Part shown: in pieces, positions 23,728 to 25,064 of the stretch | How the letters are laid out: the number at the start of each line of letters is the position of its first letter | Numbering within the stretch: position 1 is the first letter of the stretch | NCBI GenBank assembly: GCA_964599655.1 | Contig: CAZRGV010000094.1 | Coordinates: 1-25,064 of the forward strand | Length of the DNA stretch: 25,064 bases | Source of the DNA: CAZRGV01 sp964599655 | GTDB lineage: Bacteria; Planctomycetota; Planctomycetia; Isosphaerales; Isosphaeraceae | Reading direction: 5' to 3' | The notes under the pieces: model-generated | What the model saw: only the letters and a program-made list of their open reading frames with translations | Database searches by the model: none | Told to the model about the DNA's origin: nothing | Translations under genes and position numbers: made by a program

Positions 23728-24168
23728 ATGACGGGTGGACACTGGCTGCGGATCGGCGCGGTCCTTGGATTCCTGGCGGTGGCCGCGGGCGCCTTCGGCG
23801 CTCATGGTTTGAAAGGTCGATACGAAGCGCTTCAGAAGGCCGGCTCTCTGACCGAGGCCGAAGTCAAGAAGCGGCTCGACGTCTTCGAGACCGCGGCGAG
23901 ATACCAGATGTACCATGCCCTCGCCTTGCTGGCGCTCGGACTGGTGCGGCTTCATGCCAGCGCGTCGGCAACGGCCGGAACCATTGCGGGCTGGTCGTTC
24001 CTCGTTGGCGTTCTGCTGTTCTCGGGCAGCCTCTACGCGATGGGTTTGACCGGCATTCGCTGGCTCGGCGCCATCACCCCGTTCGGCGGTGTTGGGTTCC
24101 TGATCGGCTGGATTGCCCTGGCGATCGCGATCGGTTCGTCGGGAACCGCCGCGCGCGGCGTCGGGTGA
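23728..24168 (+). CDS. DUF423 (YgdD-type) membrane protein
   Basis: A 146-residue small inner-membrane protein. The family signature is LGFLAVAAGAFGAHGLK at the N-terminus, followed by a short charged loop (LDVFETAARYQMYHALALLALG) and two further hydrophobic segments, including SFLVGVLLFSGSLYAMGLTG and ITPFGGVGFLIGWIALAIA. Four membrane segments are expected. The loop between the first two is slightly longer than usual. Function is unknown for the family. AAAGGA lies nine bases before the ATG. The 136 bases upstream, after folC, hold a TAAGAT box near 23664 but no convincing -35. Confidence 0.9.
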   Translation: MTGGHWLRIGAVLGFLAVAAGAFGAHGLKGRYEALQKAGSLTEAEVKKRLDVFETAARYQMYHALALLALGLVRLHASASATAGTIAGWSFLVGVLLFSGSLYAMGLTGIRWLGAITPFGGVGFLIGWIALAIAIGSSGTAARGVG

Positions 24169-24299
24169 GTGAAGCCGGAGCACCATTCCAGGAGCACAAG
24201 AAACGCCAGGACGCACGATTCCCAGCGATTTCCCAAAGCTCTCAAAATCGCGCTCCGGCAAACTTCGGCCGCGTTGATGCCTCTCGAACTTGAATGAGC

Positions 24300-24521
24300 T
24301 TACTCCGTCGTCGAGCCAAATTCGGTCGAAGGCGCCATCTGACCCGATGACGAGGGTCGGGTCGGATCAACCGGCTTGTGAGCCAGATCCGGCGGAAGGC
24401 CCGTGCCCTCGGCCTCGGTGTTGGAACCGTCCGGCTCCTCGACACCGTGCTCGACCTCGCGCTTGCCGAAAATCTTCTCGAAGTTGGGGAAGCCATACTT
24501 GCGGACAATTGGACCGCTCAT
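24300..24521 (-). CDS. Small protein of unknown function (73 residues)
   Basis: The first 24 residues (MSGPIVRKYGFPNFEKIFGK, then REVE) are hydrophobic/basic and look ordered, with an aromatic-glycine motif. The rest is a polar, proline- and serine-rich tail that is probably disordered. The ATG at 24521 is preceded by GGGAG at a good distance, and codon use is normal for this genome. I do not recognise a named family, though the N-terminal motif looks like one conserved in small planctomycete proteins. The gene stands alone between the DUF423 gene and the isomerase gene, with about 130 empty bases on each side. A role as a small accessory subunit is possible but not shown. Confidence 0.6.
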   Translation of the reverse strand: MSGPIVRKYGFPNFEKIFGKREVEHGVEEPDGSNTEAEGTGLPPDLAHKPVDPTRPSSSGQMAPSTEFGSTTE

Positions 24522-24597
24522 GACTGCTGCTCCCGGATCTCGTAACTCCAGGTTCTGTGACTGTTCGGGACCTGAACCTCCATCATAACGAACCCCA

Positions 24598-24654
24598 AAG
24601 GGGCGTGCACGACAGGCCGGTCAGGGAAAGCCGGCACAGCCTCGCACGCCCCTT
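24598..24654. terminator. Nested hairpin after the isomerase gene, probable terminator
   Basis: An 11-base perfect stem (AAGGGGCGTGC at 24598-24608, GCACGCCCCTT at 24644-24654) encloses a second 5-bp stem (GCCGG/CCGGC). It begins 21 bases after the stop of the - strand isomerase gene. The nested form and modest T content after it make a second role, for example a small RNA, possible. Confidence 0.55.
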
Positions 24655-24675
24655 CTCGACAATCGATCTCCGGGA

Positions 24676-25064
24676 CTACTTCGTCTTCTGGGCCTCCGCG
24701 AACGCGGCGTCAAAGGCGCGGCCGGCGGCGGGGAAGCCCATTTTTTCCTTGACGAAGCGGGCGGCCTCGGCCGCGCCGTACTCGCGATCCATGCCGGGAT
24801 CTTCCCACTCGACCGACAGGGGCCCTTCGTAGCCGATGTCATTCAGAACCCGCGTGATCGCGTCGAAGTCGACCTGGCCGCGGCCCGGGGAGCGGAAGTC
24901 CCAGCCTCGTCGCGGATCGCCGAAATTCAAGTGCGAACCCAGCAGCCCGGTCTTGCCGTCGAGCGTGTTCGCCACGTCCTTGACGTGGACGTGATAGATC
25001 CGATCCGGGAAGTGGCGGAGGAACTGGGCCGGATCCATCCCTTGCCAGAGCAGGTGGCTCGGGT
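24676..25064 (-). CDS. Sugar phosphate isomerase/epimerase (xylose isomerase-like TIM barrel), C-terminal part
   Basis: The frame is open off the right edge, so only the last 128 or so residues are seen. They carry the end of an AP endonuclease 2-type TIM barrel. PSHLLWQG, then FPDRIYHVHVKDV (metal-binding His strand), GRGQVDFDAITRVLNDIGYEGPLSVEWED (metal-binding Glu strand), and a C-terminal helix with AAEAARFVKEKMGFP. Family members interconvert keto sugars with a divalent metal. The Met at 25038 is not the start. A hairpin terminator follows at 24598-24654. Confidence 0.9.
   Translation of the reverse strand, partial: PSHLLWQGMDPAQFLRHFPDRIYHVHVKDVANTLDGKTGLLGSHLNFGDPRRGWDFRSPGRGQVDFDAITRVLNDIGYEGPLSVEWEDPGMDREYGAAEAARFVKEKMGFPAAGRAFDAAFAEAQKTK

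Overview
The window is GC-rich, largely protein-coding DNA that most resembles a planctomycete of the Isosphaeraceae type. This rests on family content: a PA14-domain protein, a Tat-exported Gfo/Idh/MocA oxidoreductase, a ThuA protein, a tricorn-type protease, a DoxX protein with a large insert, and many long membrane or exported proteins. The assignment is inference; there is no rRNA or other marker here. Two runs of N (222-322 and 12734-12768) show that the sequence is scaffolded.

Left end (1-1710). A PA14-domain protein fragment on the + strand runs into the 3'-truncated end of a selD gene on the - strand at about 1000-1013. This looks like an assembly chimera or a rearrangement breakpoint. 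The selD fragment and the gene before it, a small SelW/Rdx-type protein, each contain an in-frame UGA exactly where the family has its catalytic Cys. Each UGA is followed at bacterial-SECIS distance by a perfect 8-bp hairpin with a GUU loop. I read this as a two-gene selenoprotein unit (selW-like, then selD) with its own promoter. It is the most interesting feature of the window, and ordinary ORF calling would miss or truncate both genes.

1817-5079. An AI-2E-family transporter and a multi-pass membrane protein lie on the - strand. The membrane protein is divergent from a secreted Cys-rich HEAT-repeat protein. The divergent promoters share a 12-bp palindrome that touches both -35 boxes.

5097-8338. 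A lipid-trafficking MlaE-MlaF-MlaD ABC system is on the - strand, bounded by hairpin terminators.

8381-12227. An apparent operon runs ApbE flavin transferase, DoxX-family membrane protein (probably starting at CTG), Gfo/Idh/MocA oxidoreductase.

12498-13986. A multi-pass membrane protein is interrupted by a sequence gap.

14061-20685. Genes on the - strand encode, in transcription order: an OsmC-family protein, a small RuvC-like RNase H-fold protein, an exported sialidase-fold protein, a tricorn-type protease and a ThuA-domain protein.

20865-25064. On the + strand are a pyridoxamine-phosphate-oxidase-fold protein, a single-domain response regulator, FolC, and a DUF423 membrane protein. On the - strand are a 73-residue small protein and the C-terminal part of a sugar phosphate isomerase/epimerase that runs off the right edge. 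No tRNA, rRNA, CRISPR array, insertion sequence or prophage was recognised.
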